From Parastagonospora avenae f. sp. tritici 18332-5 (lineage: Eukaryota > Ascomycota > Dothideomycetes > Pleosporales > Phaeosphaeriaceae), in NCBI GenBank assembly GCA_022559985.1, contig JAFJTR010000005.1, positions 744,001 through 808,000 of the forward strand: 64,000 nucleotides of DNA, given 5' to 3'. Shown piece after piece: positions 35,328 to 45,612 of this stretch. Numbering within the stretch: the first letter of the stretch is position 1; every line of letters begins with the position of its first letter. Under the pieces are notes generated by a model. That model was not told where the DNA came from and searched no databases. It saw only the letters and a program-made list of their open reading frames with translations. The position numbers were made by a program, and so were the translations under genes.

Positions 35328-35971
35328 TCATATGTTGTGCTTGCGACACATTTTGCCGAATTTGTTGTTTTCATACAACTTTGATTCTCTCAGGAATTGT
35401 TTCGTATAGGCCATTGTATAGTTGCTTGGATCAGACCACGGTCTACCAAATGAACGGGCCGGAGGATCGCACAACACGGTGCATTTGTGTTGTGGCTGCT
35501 GTTGATATCTGTAATCGCTTCGCCTGACCAACTGTAGCATACAGCAATGTTGACTGCACCAGGAACCTTTTCGTAATGATCAAGAAGCTTAATGTGGTCG
35601 CTTGGGGTAACCATATTCGAAAAATCGCGCCTAACTTCTCGTTCGAAATCCCACAGCATCGGATCAAGCACGTTGAACCCGTGGGTCTCCAGATGACGCT
35701 TCAACATTACAGCAGGCTGCTCGGTGGATTGTTCGAGTATAGTCTCAATTTCGGGGTCTTCTTTTCCCTTGAATTTAGGCCTCCAGACTTCGATGGTGAA
35801 AAGGGGATCGCGAACAAAATCGTCCAAGTGCAAACCTGTTGACACGGCAAAGGTATGGGGTTGAATCAAGTAACGGTCGTTGCAACGAGTTGAGTAGATG
35901 ATTGATTGATTCTTAGAGGTGGGCTGCAGCTCGCGTACGAACTGAATCCCACCCCACGGCACGGGCCACAC
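35328..35971 (-). pseudogene. Fragment of an unknown fungal gene, frameshifted
   Basis: A frame from about 35971 to 35480 reads GGIQFVRELQPTSKNQSII.. to YEKVPGAVNIAVCYSWSGEA; it has no ATG at its start. A second frame (to 35328) reads DPSNYTMAYTKQFLRESK and ends KFGKMCRKHNI, which looks like the true C-terminus. The switch lies near 35480-35530 in a CAGCAGCCACAA tract, with no usable intron, so a small frameshift is likely. The pattern CxxxxGEAIxxIN followed by a Cys and a C-terminal Cys suggests the end of a secreted Cys-containing protein. It lies just downstream of, and on the same strand as, the decayed gene at 36000-37863 and may be its 3' part. Function unknown. Confidence 0.4.
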
Positions 35972-35999
35972 ACGTGGTCACGTGCTCGTCACGTACCTA

Positions 36000-37863
36000 C
36001 GGTGGCCCGAAACCAAGAGCAACCAACAAAACTGTTAAACCCTTCTTTTGATAGTAGGACGTAAATGCCGGGTGAAAGGTGAATCTTCTTATCATCGTGG
36101 ACCTATGCCACCTGAATGTAGTAGACCATGCCAGGCCTTTCTTCCAGGCAGATGCGGCCTTTCCTTTCTCCTTGTGTGTCTCCCTCGCAGGTACTCCCTG
36201 GAAGTACTGGACACGCTGTAATCCACACCCCTTCCACAGTCCTGTCAAGCTTTAGTTCAATTCAGCGACTCTGTACAAAGGCTTACCACAAGTCTGTAAC
36301 AATCAGGACGCTGAAGTACATCTTCAGCGTGCTCTTAATGTGTCCTCGCATATTTATGTTCTGATCAGAGTAGGAGCCTCCCTCGAACAGATCTACCATA
36401 TCTTTGCCATCGGCCGCTTTCTGGCCCATGGAAAGTTGCACCATTTCGGAGGCTATCACATCACCCGCCCCGGTGGCCATCCCAGCAACACGGTGTTTGA
36501 AGGAGATCAAAGACTTATCGTAGCCCTCTCTGTATTTACATTAGTACAACTATTCATCGGCTGACTCCATGTCTGTGCTTACTGGTCTTTGCCATGCTTG
36601 ATGTTTTGGGTCACTTTCATGAGTCCGATTATACCAATGAAAGCACCTGTAAACATTCCGCTGGAAGCAGAATTCAGATTACCCATCTGCGGGGCTATGC
36701 CTTCACCATACACAGGACCCTTTTCCGGGAGTTTCAATTTTCCAGCAGTGCTCTGAACGTCCTTTGATGCTTTGCTTGCTATTCCTGCGAATCGAGCGAA
36801 TTCAGGTTTGGCCGTCCACTTACTCACGCCACTTGTGATCGCTCCAGCCCAAAGTGACCCACCACCAGTTACAGCCGTACCTGCCAGTAGCGCGCCAGCA
36901 GTGAGGTAGATGATCATGTCCCTCTTTCGCTTCCTCTCTTTCACCTTGTCTTGCATCTCATCTGTGTAACTGAATGTCTTGACAACCCAATCGATATCTA
37001 GACCCACCTCGATAAAGTAGTCCTGGAACGCTTCTGTCATTGCAAGGCGGGTGTGATCTACCACCGAAACCTCATCGAAGAATAGCATTACTGCACGCTT
37101 TATATTCGGTTGGTGGTGTTTACCAATGTCCTTGCAACTGGGCGCCTGGTGATTTTAGTACATGTGTTGCCAAAAGATTTACAAGACAGTGAATACATAC
37201 GATACAGCCGCCAAGTCCGTCGCACGCACATCATACTACTTGGCGGATGATCAGGTGCGTAACGCTTCGACATCCATGATGGGAAGGTCTTTTCGTCCCT
37301 GTCGAGAACGCTACGTCGCTCTTCGTCCAAGTATTTATCATGTTGACTTCGCAGCCATGGCACGTCCTCGTGTTTGTGTTTCTCGAACGTTTCTTTCGAT
37401 GGCCGGTCGATACCGCAGTCATTGTGCCATCGCACTTCACCATCTTCCTCCTGGCAATAAGGGTTGCCGTCGCAGCCTCTCAGTGACAGAGCTGGGTTGG
37501 CGCCAGTGAATTGCCAGAAGATGCAACTGGCGCACAAGGTCCAAGTCCTACGATGCGAGCTGAGCCGCATGTTTGTAACGCATGAATGGTAGGCCCTACA
37601 ATCTGAATGGCCTCTCCTGGTGGTGTGGGGTAAGATTGCTGAATATCTCTTCCATCGGGTCTCTCGAATGAAAGCTTAGATTGTTTGTGATGGGCTCGAG
37701 AGCGAGACAGGCAGAGTTTTATACCAGGTTTCGGCCATAGACCTCTGTGTTGATCACTTAGCCAATGTCGAAAGAGCATGGACCAAACTGCACCAATATC
37801 CGTAGCCAATTTTGGGCTTGGACAAGCCGTTCGATTTCTGAGGTTCGCATTTGAACGAGCCAT
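36000..37863 (-). pseudogene. Decayed multi-exon fungal gene of unknown function
   Basis: Coding segments in changing frames follow one another on the minus strand: 37863-37560 (MARSNANLRNRTACP.., ending PTIHALQTCG), 37550-37270 (LCASCIFWQFTGANPALSL then GNPYCQEEDGEVRWHNDCG), a Cys cluster CDGLGGCI joined by a GT..AG intron (about 37140-37200) to APSCKDIGKHHQPNIK, then LFFDEVSVVDHTRLAMTEAF and WVVKTFSYTDEM with two hydrophobic Gly/Ala segments, and after another intron FKHRVAGMATGAGDVIASEM. At least one frameshift (near 37550) and an in-frame TAG near the 3' end (about 36100) break it. Long, Cys-rich, partly membrane-like; relatives may exist in many fungi, but I cannot name the family securely. 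Confidence 0.5.
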
Positions 37864-38411
37864 TTTCGGTTCTACTGGAACGGCGATACTGACGACGGAA
37901 ACTATGGAATGGATTTTCTGCCATCCCTAATTCCCACTCATCTGCAGGATTTCCATCACTTCTTCCAAGTTAAGACACGGCGCGGGCAAAACGAATTGGT
38001 TATCAACTACTTCCGTATGACGATTTCGGCAACTGAATGGATATCGGGTGTACTAGGGAACCTACTAGTAAGCATGGCGTCGAGATATATATATCTAACT
38101 TCGGCACGCAAACAAGAGCCGCACCCGGCGTGGAGCATCTACTATATGTCGGCGGAGCATATTGAAGAGGCCAGACAACTAACCACACTTCATACTATGG
38201 TCATTGCAGCTTTGCAAACTTGAAACTGAAAACATGACTTCCGATACCTGGGTAGCCACATGCCGCGTACAAATATCACTGAGGAGAGCCGAATCAGCAG
38301 ACCAAATCCGACAATAGACACATATCATAGATACATAAATGTGCATTGGGCCCTAAGTGGGATCGTTCGTCATTAAAGTCTTGCTAGAATATCCACTGAG
38401 AGTTCCATACC
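37864..38411. other. Unassigned DNA, about 550 bases, left flank of the hAT insertion
   Basis: No supported coding exon. An open frame at 37909-38223 has no motif. This is the sequence into which the hAT element inserted. Confidence 0.4.
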
Positions 38412-38419
38412 GAAGTGGT
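38412..38419. repeat. Left target-site duplication of the hAT element
   Basis: GAAGTGGT lies immediately outside the left terminal repeat. The right copy at 39436-39443 is GAAGTGGC, matching 7 of 8 bases. hAT transposons make 8-bp duplications. Confidence 0.78.
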
Positions 38420-38443
38420 CAGGGCGGTCAACGGGCCGTAGTA
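38420..38443 (+). repeat. hAT left terminal inverted repeat
   Basis: About 24 bases beginning CAGGGCGG, matching the inverted right end (39412-39435) with three mismatches. Confidence 0.8.
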
Positions 38444-38535
38444 CGACTACGATAGACTCGCTTAGCCTTTGCTACGGCCATGCTCAGAGTAAATTCCCTA
38501 CGGTGGTGACGCTCAGGGTTATAGCTACGATCGTA

Positions 38536-38551
38536 AGCCGTAGTACTGCCA
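38536..38551 (+). repeat. hAT subterminal inverted repeat, left copy
   Basis: AGCCGTAGTACTGCCA is the exact reverse complement of 39302-39317. It lies inside the element, flanking the transposase remnant. Confidence 0.8.
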
Positions 38552-38554
38552 AGA

Positions 38555-39052
38555 TCACGTGGTCTCATCGTAGGGGGCCTCGTATTGGCTGAAGGAGCTA
38601 GTGGGCGTGCAGGAGCTCGAATAAAGCACTTGAGATGAGCGCTTTTTATCGACGTTTTGCACGTGTTTTAAGAGCTCTGTGAGTGGGCTGCTCACAACCT
38701 GGCACTGCACCTGGTTCTTCTGCAGTTGTAGGGCCTCTATAGTGTCGCCTGATAGTGAATTGCGATCGCATGTGACTGTACGTCGGGCTGATGAGAAGCA
38801 ACGCTTATAATCGCAGCTCGTAGATGGGATGAATAGGAAATCGACAGCGATTTTGAAGATACTGGGATAGGCCTTTTTACTCACCTGCAACCACCATTCG
38901 AAGGGCTCTTAAAGTAGCTCAGCCTCACGCTCGCTGGCTGTTTTAAGGTCAGTTACTAGGGCGTCGCAAAGGCTTCGAGAAGACGCAGGATGGGTGATAT
39001 TAGGAGCACTGGGAGCAGTAGCAATCGATCGCAAACGACCGTCTTGGGACAT
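38555..39052 (-). pseudogene. hAT transposase remnant (start plus C-terminal dimerisation domain)
   Basis: A register from ATG 39052 reads MSQDGRLRSIATAPSAPN.. to ASEREAELL, meets TAA at 38911-38909, then continues EPFEWWLQVSKKAYPSIFK and IPSTSCDYKRCFSSARRTVT, the hAT C-terminal dimerisation motif, to the stop at 38555. The zinc-finger and DDE catalytic parts between are absent, so the two ends appear joined by an internal deletion. The TAA sits where CAA (Gln) would fit, again a C-to-T change. Confidence 0.78.
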
Positions 39053-39301
39053 GGTGGTGAGAGCAATAACGAGGTGAGAAAAATGAGCTTGTGGTGATAA
39101 TTTGGGTGCGTACGGCTGCTCCTATATACCTACGACGTTCACCCAACCACCTGGTCGTTAGGCTCCACCAGGCGCCCAAGGCGACGACGTGACGTGGGCA
39201 TGTCAAAGCTTTGCAGTAGATCGCTAACAAATTAAGACAGGATCAGGCTATTAAGCTGCTCTAGAAGCTTCTGAGCTCCACCAGTAATTTCGGCCGTACT
39301 A

Positions 39302-39317
39302 TGGCAGTACTACGGCT
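39302..39317 (-). repeat. hAT subterminal inverted repeat, right copy
   Basis: TGGCAGTACTACGGCT, exact reverse complement of 38536-38551. Confidence 0.8.
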
Positions 39318-39411
39318 CCCAAACAGTCACCACTACGCATACGAGACCTGACTATTCACTCATCCCGCCCGACTGCTTACATAACGCTATCATCATAGTA
39401 GTAGCGATCGA

Positions 39412-39435
39412 TAGTACGGCCTGTTGGCCGCCCTG
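39412..39435 (-). repeat. hAT right terminal inverted repeat
   Basis: Read on the minus strand it begins CAGGGCGGCCAACAGGCC, matching the left end with three mismatches over about 24 bases. Confidence 0.8.
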
Positions 39436-39443
39436 GAAGTGGC
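39436..39443. repeat. Right target-site duplication of the hAT element
   Basis: GAAGTGGC directly outside the right terminal repeat; the left copy is GAAGTGGT. Confidence 0.76.
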
Positions 39444-39980
39444 GGCCCGTGGGCGAAACCTCCTCGCGGGGTTCTATCTTCACTCGATTTCAAATCCTTC
39501 AGAATTACATGAGGCTAAAAACGGAGACGAAGACTTCCATACCCCGTCGCCATATGTAGCCTCGCTAAAGCCATACACTACCATAATTTTGGTTATACCC
39601 TTGAACAGCCCTGAACCTACTCAAGTAAGCTTAGAATGGATCCAAGGACTAGGGTTATACCGGCTTCCCCAGATCAGGTTCACAATCAAGCCGTTTGTTT
39701 TACGCTCCACCGATGTTGCACTGGTGACGCTTCCCTGCTGTAAATTGTCTGGGTTTGGTATACCGTTATTCCACAGCCATGAAACCATTTCGGCTCGGAT
39801 ACCCTCGCATGAACTCCTGGGGCACAGTAGTCAAAACTAGGAAGCGGGATCTTGTCTCCGAACCGGACTTTGAAAGTGTCTCCGGTGCAAAAGAAATATT
39901 CAAGATGAACAAAGACTCCTTTTTCTCAAGGACAGTTCTCCTCTCCGTTAGAGAAGATCTATAGAAACGAAATAATCAAG
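39444..39980. other. Unassigned DNA, about 540 bases, right flank of the hAT insertion
   Basis: A 138-codon frame (39424-39840) starts inside the transposon end, so its start cannot be genuine; the rest has no recognisable motif. It could be the tail of a gene cut by the insertion, but I cannot support that. Confidence 0.35.
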
Positions 39981-40423
39981 ATGGTCAAGCTCCTAGACCT
40001 CCAGATCAACCTTGTGATGGCCTCTCTGGCCATCGGGGCTATCGTCCAACCTGATTACATCGCTCGTTAGGTACGCTGTCTCTTCTCAAATCACCAACAT
40101 GGTTGCTGTCTGCATATAGAATGCTGATGTACAGTCTTCTGCCCTTGAAGCTGAGGCCGAAGCCACGTCCACCATCGAGGCTGCTACCTATGTAGACAAG
40201 AGTGTTGCCACTATCGCCCAGACCATCAGCGCATGGAACTTACACGTCTGCACTCAGCAGATAGGCGACTCTGAACTCATGAGAGAACTGGGCTTAGCGT
40301 GTGCTCATGTGACATTCAAGAGCGACTTTAGACACGTGACGCCAACCTAGCCTTTTGTTACCAGAAGGCCAGCAGGACTTCCAGAAGGAGATGTCGGAGT
40401 TCCAAAGGAAGAATGACGAGTAG
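39981..40423 (+). pseudogene. Small three-exon gene, unknown function, with an in-frame TAG
   Basis: Exons 39981-40070, 40120-40298 and 40351-40423 join in consistent phase to a 114-codon register. Exon 1 reads MVKLLDLQINLVMASLAIGA, possibly a weak signal or anchor segment; exon 2 reads NADVQSSALEAEAEATSTIE and AQTISAWNLHVCTQQIGDS; exon 3 reads LLLPEGQQDFQKEMSEFQRK. The last codon of exon 1 (40068-40070) is TAG, directly before the GTACGC donor; a CAG there would give a continuous 113-residue protein. No alternative donor avoids the stop and keeps phase. The Ala/Glu-rich helical character suggests a coiled coil. No family recognised. The three-way phase agreement is the main evidence that this was a gene. 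Confidence 0.5.
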
Positions 40424-41952
40424 TAACGCTCCCTGCGTATGCCGTTCTGCGGGGGGCATCAATCCGATGAACCTGTGTGTTGTACCAAGAATTCAGGCAT
40501 TGCAAAACCATGCACTAGTGATCATTTGATCGGTGGATAAGAGCAGCTGTTCAACACCGCAGCTCAGCGCCTGTAGACTGTAGACGACACACGTAGGATA
40601 CAATATAGCCCCTCAGTCTCTGATGACTTCAAGCTTTTCGGCGACGTATGTGATTCTTGGATCATAATCTGTGATGCATTAGTTCTGAGGCGGGTTGATA
40701 ACTGCTTTTTGTTCTACTCATTCATGGGACTGGCCTCAAATCACGTCTCCATACTGCTTGTGATTAGTCGGAGTTCAGCGATTTCTTTTGTAGCTGTGCT
40801 TATGCAAAGATGATAAGCTGAGAATGTAGCACACAATTCTTCTCATTATTGGTAGCCGACCGTTGCCTGTGCTCCGAGTCACGGGCAAACGGCTTCCAGG
40901 GTTGGGACTCCGAATATTCATAATATTGTGTCCCGCAATCATGCCGACTACGAGTTCTACGGACCTGGGGCATCGCCTGCGAGGCCATTCCAAGTACTAT
41001 GGATTTCTCCGGTAGTCTCATAACGTTTCCAGCATGGCCGCGTCGTTACTAGGATCACCAGGGTTCTTGGTTCTGTTCGGCGCGTCCGCAGCGCATAGAG
41101 TGAAATACCTAACGATTCAATTCTGTGAACGCCAGGTTGATCGCATCGTGAAGGTATACAGGTTCTGGTATCGTGCGTCCAGACGTTGGTTTACCTGGGG
41201 GCTTAGTGGGGAAAGGGCCCTGCAGAATGAGCCTGAGAAGCCGCTACCACAAGTAAACTTGGAAGCAACGTATCATGCAGCGAAGTTGTAACTTACTAAT
41301 AATGTATTTTTCAGTATGTAGATGTGCGGGTTCGCGGGCATAGCTACTCTGCCCCCTCTTCCTCCGCACTTCACGGCTCACGGCTCCACTCTCCCAGCGC
41401 ATTGTCGCTTAGCACTAGACCACTTCCTCACTCATGCCGAAAATTTTCGACAAATATCATCCAGAACTCCGAATGCTGACTGAAAACCGCATTGAGGCTT
41501 GGTTTAGCCTCGTATCGGTCGTATTGTGTTAATCAACGAAAAGGCTTTCAGAGTCGGCTCCCCAACCTTGCCCCGGAAAGAGCGGCTGCACAACACGAGA
41601 AGTGATATCCGCCACCTGTGAATTCCGCGCAAATCAGGGTCCAGCGATCTTGAGTGAGCTGACCCAGCATGGTTTGATAGCTTAAGCCTGCAGCATCGGC
41701 GATCATCAAGATGCGCATACCGACCTGACTCTGCTATGTCGTAAGCACCGTGGCGCCGTTGCTGACTTGCTTTGTCTGCTGTATCATGTACATTGACATT
41801 CGCCTCTTGATTTTTCATGGTCTCTATTAGCGATCTCATCACCTTCATTCTCATTGATTGCATGAACCGCTGTTCAAGTTTCTCGCACAAGCATCTTTCA
41901 ACCACATCGTCCTGCCCGCGAAGAAATCCTGCAACGACAAGACCGTCCTCAA
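40424..41952. other. Intergenic, 1.5 kb
   Basis: Upstream of the DHA2 transporter. A minus-strand frame 41504-42040 overlaps the transporter start and shows no motif. No RNA gene or repeat recognised. Confidence 0.4.
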
Positions 41953-44291
41953 ATGTCTGAAATAGCGAGTAGATCGCGCTCGGATATTTTACTTCGCACG
42001 AAACTGGAGCCGAGAACGCCCATTCAAGAAAATGATCCAAAATTGATTACAGGAATCCTTGCAGATTTGGCAGAGAACTGCACAGAAGCATTCTCAAGGC
42101 CGCCAGCGAATTATGCCGAAACAGCTGATGCAGCGTCGAATTCGCGACTGGAAGACAATCGAGGTTTTCCACATAGTGGGGAAAGCGCATCGATGCTCGC
42201 ACAATCAAACCCAGAAGTTGTAGATTTGGAGAGACAGGCTCGCCCGAGATCCAAGAAGACTCAAGCAGAAGAGAGAGATCACGGGCTAGGAACCATGGAG
42301 TCGTATCAAATCTCTAGGCACACGAGTCTTTCCCGGCCAAGCACAATTCGGGGCGGCGTTGCGGATTCGGCCACAAGTCTAGTAAAGAAAGACAAGAATG
42401 CAATCGTGGAGACTTATCTGCGTGAAGGAGAATCATTAGAGAAGTCATCGGCATCCCAGAAGCGAGCTGAAGATGCGGCAAAGCCACCAACATACCCTTC
42501 ACCAGCGAAGACAGCAATCATCATGGTGTCGTTGTACATCTCTATTTTCCTCGTGGCGCTCGATCGAACGATCATCGGACCCGCAGTACCCGCGATCACT
42601 AACCAGTTCAACAGTGTAGGCGACATTGGCTGGTATGGAAGCTCCTACATGCTCACATCTGCCGGCTTCATCTTGTTGTACGGCCGCATTTATACCTTCT
42701 TCCCCACCAAAGTTGTCTTCTTATCTGGAATATTCCTTTTCGAAATAGGGAGCGCTGTGTGTGGAGCGGCGCAGTCCAGCACCATGTTGATCGTTGGAAG
42801 AGCTATTGCAGGTCTCGGAAGTAGTGGTATTTTCACTGGTGCAATCTTGATCATGCTAAATACTGTTCCACTTCATCGAAGGCCATTATTACAGGGTTTG
42901 TTTGGTGCTTGTTTTGGCTTCGCAAGCGTAGCTGGTCCGTTGCTTGGTGGGGCATTCACTGGAAGCAAGGCGTAAGTTATGCTATCCCTCGATTGCATGA
43001 TTTCGCTAACTCTCCAAGAACCTGGCGATGGTGCTTCTATATTAACTTACCACTTGGTGGACTGACGATACTGGTTGTCATTTTCTTGCTCAAGCTGGAC
43101 GAGCAAAAGCCGAAGCTCACGCACTGGAGAGACACGATCAAGAACCTCGATCCACTGGGTACAATTCTGTTCTTACCAGCTATCACATGTTTGTTACTAG
43201 CCCTCGAATGGGGTGCGGCGGAGTACTCATGGAACTCACCGCAACTCATCGCGCTCTTGGCAGTCTTTGCCGTGCTACTTGTCGCATTCATCACCTGGCA
43301 GTATATCACTCGGCACACCACGGCCACAGTTACCGCTCGGATTCTGTTTCAGCAAAGTGTGGCGTTCGGCGGCGCCTCTCAATTCTGCGTTGGCTCTGCC
43401 ATGCTGACAGTGTCGATATACATTCCGCTGTGGTTCCAGGCGATCAAAGAGGTGTCAGCCATGCAATCAGGCATTAACACTATCCCACTCGTTCTCTCGG
43501 TAGTGGTTGGATCCGTCCTCTCGGGTGGTCTGACCCAGCGTCTCGGATACTACACGCCGTTCATGATCATAGGCTCCAGTTTGATGGCAGTCGGGACCGG
43601 CCTTATCACGACCTGGAATGTACATACAAGTATCAGTATGTGGATCGGATATCAGGTCATCCTAGGCTTAGGTGTTGGCTGCACCATGCAACATCCAAAC
43701 CTAGCGGTTCAGATTGTTTTGTCTAAGCAGGATGTGCCGACAGGGACGGCCATTCTCTCGTTATGTCAAACACTTGGTGGCGCAATCTTCACCGCTGTAG
43801 GCCAGAACCTCTACATCGACAAGTTCACTACTGGTATAGAGCGCGTTGGTGGACTAGACCCGAAACAGATGCTGGGAGGTGGCGCAACAGATCTCACAAA
43901 GGCCGTACCAACAGCGCTTCGACCAGGTGTCCTCGAAGCCTACAATAACTCCCTCACAAAAGGCACGTTCTTCGCGGCTCTCATCGTTGCGTGTTTGGCC
44001 ATCCCAGCTGCTCTGGGTATGGAATGGCGAAGCGTGAAGGCCAAGAATAGCCTTTCTCAAGCTGCTGCTCAAGACGAAGAGAAGACGTGTAGTGCCGATG
44101 AAGAATTGGCCCCAAAAACCATGCACGACCAATCAGAACAGTCGCCAACAGCCTCGAACACTGCACAGACTGGGGTTTCCGCATCCGGACCTGTGTGGAA
44201 GAGATTGTATCGTTCGAGTGGTCAAATTACTTCTTATCTGACGGCCAAAGCTAATCCTGATCTCCATAATGAACTGAAAAATGGGAGATAG
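41953..44291 (+). CDS. MFS drug:H+ antiporter, DHA2 (14-span) type, likely metabolite or toxin efflux pump
   Basis: Exons 41953-42971 and 43019-44291, with a 47-base intron joining SKA to TWRWCFYINLPLGG, give 763 residues. The first span begins near IIMVSLYISIFLVALDRTII, with the DHA2 motif VALDRTIIGPAVPAIT; WYGSSYMLTSAGFILLYGRIY and GLGSSGIFTGAILIMLNTV follow, then motif-C-like GPLLGGAFTG and PLGG. The remaining spans run to about residue 690, ending FFAALIVACLAIPAALGMEW. Pumps of this class export fungal secondary metabolites. The predicted N-terminus is unusually long (about 185 hydrophilic residues); a start at the in-frame Met near 42295 would give about 649 residues. Its neighbours, a glycosyltransferase and a broken NRPS-like gene, support a metabolite-export role. 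Intact. Confidence 0.88.
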
Positions 44292-45612
44292 AGAGGTCTT
44301 ATTTGGTTGGGATCTATTAATCAAAGTAATACAAAGCTGAAATTCCTCGCATGGATTGCGCTAATCCCTGTGCTTTGGGTATGAGGCTGGGATGGGCTTC
44401 CGGGTAGATGACCTTAGCTCTTGAAAGACAGGTTTACCACGCGTGAAGCGTTTATAATATGCGCTATAATCTGTGGCCACACCGTGCAATTTACTCCAAA
44501 GTAACAACATTACACGCGGGCATGACATTGCATAAATGAGCTCAGCCGCGCGCACTTCGTTGTCGTCCGTGTGCACAGCTTCCGTAATCCCACCAACAGT
44601 CACCATGATTAATGAGCATCTTGCGTTCCGATACAGGAAATTTGTAGAGCCAATGGCGGCATCGAAACTAGATAAATGTTGACGCGATTGAGCTGTGACA
44701 AGACACGATGGCTGTCTGCTTTTGAAAACGCAGTTCAATCAAAGTCCGCTTCTCAAACTGTACGATAGACTTTGCCGGAAGTGTCATGCAGACGCACATA
44801 CAGCTTGTTCCGGATACTTCTCTCGCCTGACAGTAACTGCAGATTGTTCATCGGTGAAGTACGGTGCACATTCCATATTGGTCGGTCTTGCAGGAGCAAG
44901 GTGCCGTCTGGGTAACTCGACGCATGTCAGATGCGTTGCTGATCATCCCTGCGCTGATAATTGCGCCAACTTTGCTTCGTGAGGATACATCGCACCCAAG
45001 AGTATTCTAGTGGCCAATGGTAAAGCTACCCAGCTTCTGGTTTCATGGCTGAGATGCTGCCGTATTCTTCCAACTGTGAACTTTGACTCGTGTAGCTTTG
45101 AAACGCCGCTTCTCCATTTGTCGTTGCGTCTTATTAGGCTGCGATCGTATCAGTGATACGAATTTTCCAAACGCTGCAATGCAATGAGGTTGCAACACCA
45201 ACTTTTTCGCACGGTTCCCCACCTCCTTGCCAAAACCCGTGCTGAACAACGTCGCATCCAAGAATAGCTACACACCGCGTATGAGGTGCTTTTTGTTCTG
45301 ACATCGCATCCGTCGGGACACCATGATAGAAGATACCATGGCTGATGTAGTGTCAGGTATGGCCCCTGTCGACCATGTATTGTGGTGAGTGGTGGCCTTC
45401 GGCTTCGGAGATTGAGTAGAGTCGAGTGGTGCAAACGCTATAACTCAGCTTGGGGGCCGCGCTTACATGAGCCCATAGGTGACCTTGAGAATCGCCGCTA
45501 GGTATATATGTGTTCTAATGTCAGTCGCATCTTGGAGATCTAAGTTCCTTCGTTACTTCGTTGCACTCTCTAAAGCACATAAAAAGGCCTCGAATAAAAC
45601 ATTCCTGAAAAC
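44292..45612. other. Intergenic, 1.3 kb
   Basis: Between the efflux pump and the glycosyltransferase. No supported exon. An A-rich CATAAAAAGG string about 35 bases before the 45613 start could be a TATA-type element (weak). Confidence 0.4.

Larger units (their letters stand above)
38420..39435 (-). mobile_element. Non-autonomous hAT-family DNA transposon (about 1.0 kb)
   Basis: The element is bounded by imperfect terminal inverted repeats beginning CAGGGCGG (left CAGGGCGGTCAACGGGCC; right, read inwards on the minus strand, CAGGGCGGCCAACAGGCC), matching the hAT end consensus, and by an 8-bp target-site duplication. Subterminal inverted repeats occur inside, including a perfect 16-bp pair at 38536-38551 and 39302-39317 and several CCGTAG/CTACGG copies, as expected for transposase binding sites. 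Inside, a minus-strand remnant encodes the start and the C-terminal dimerisation domain of a hAT transposase, with the catalytic middle missing. So it looks like an internally deleted copy that would depend on a transposase elsewhere. The 7/8 duplication match and mild repeat divergence suggest moderate age. Confidence 0.82.

Noticed and set aside
38536..39317. The perfect 16-bp inverted pair taken as the transposon ends
   Set aside because: It has no target-site duplication outside it. The outer CAGGGCGG repeats do, so the 16-bp pair is subterminal.
39424..39840. 138-codon open frame directly after the hAT element
   Set aside because: Its start lies inside the transposon terminal repeat, so the beginning is element sequence. 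The rest shows no motif.
41504..42040. 178-codon minus-strand frame over the DHA2 pump start
   Set aside because: It overlaps the pump coding sequence and has no motif; a mirror frame is the simpler reading.
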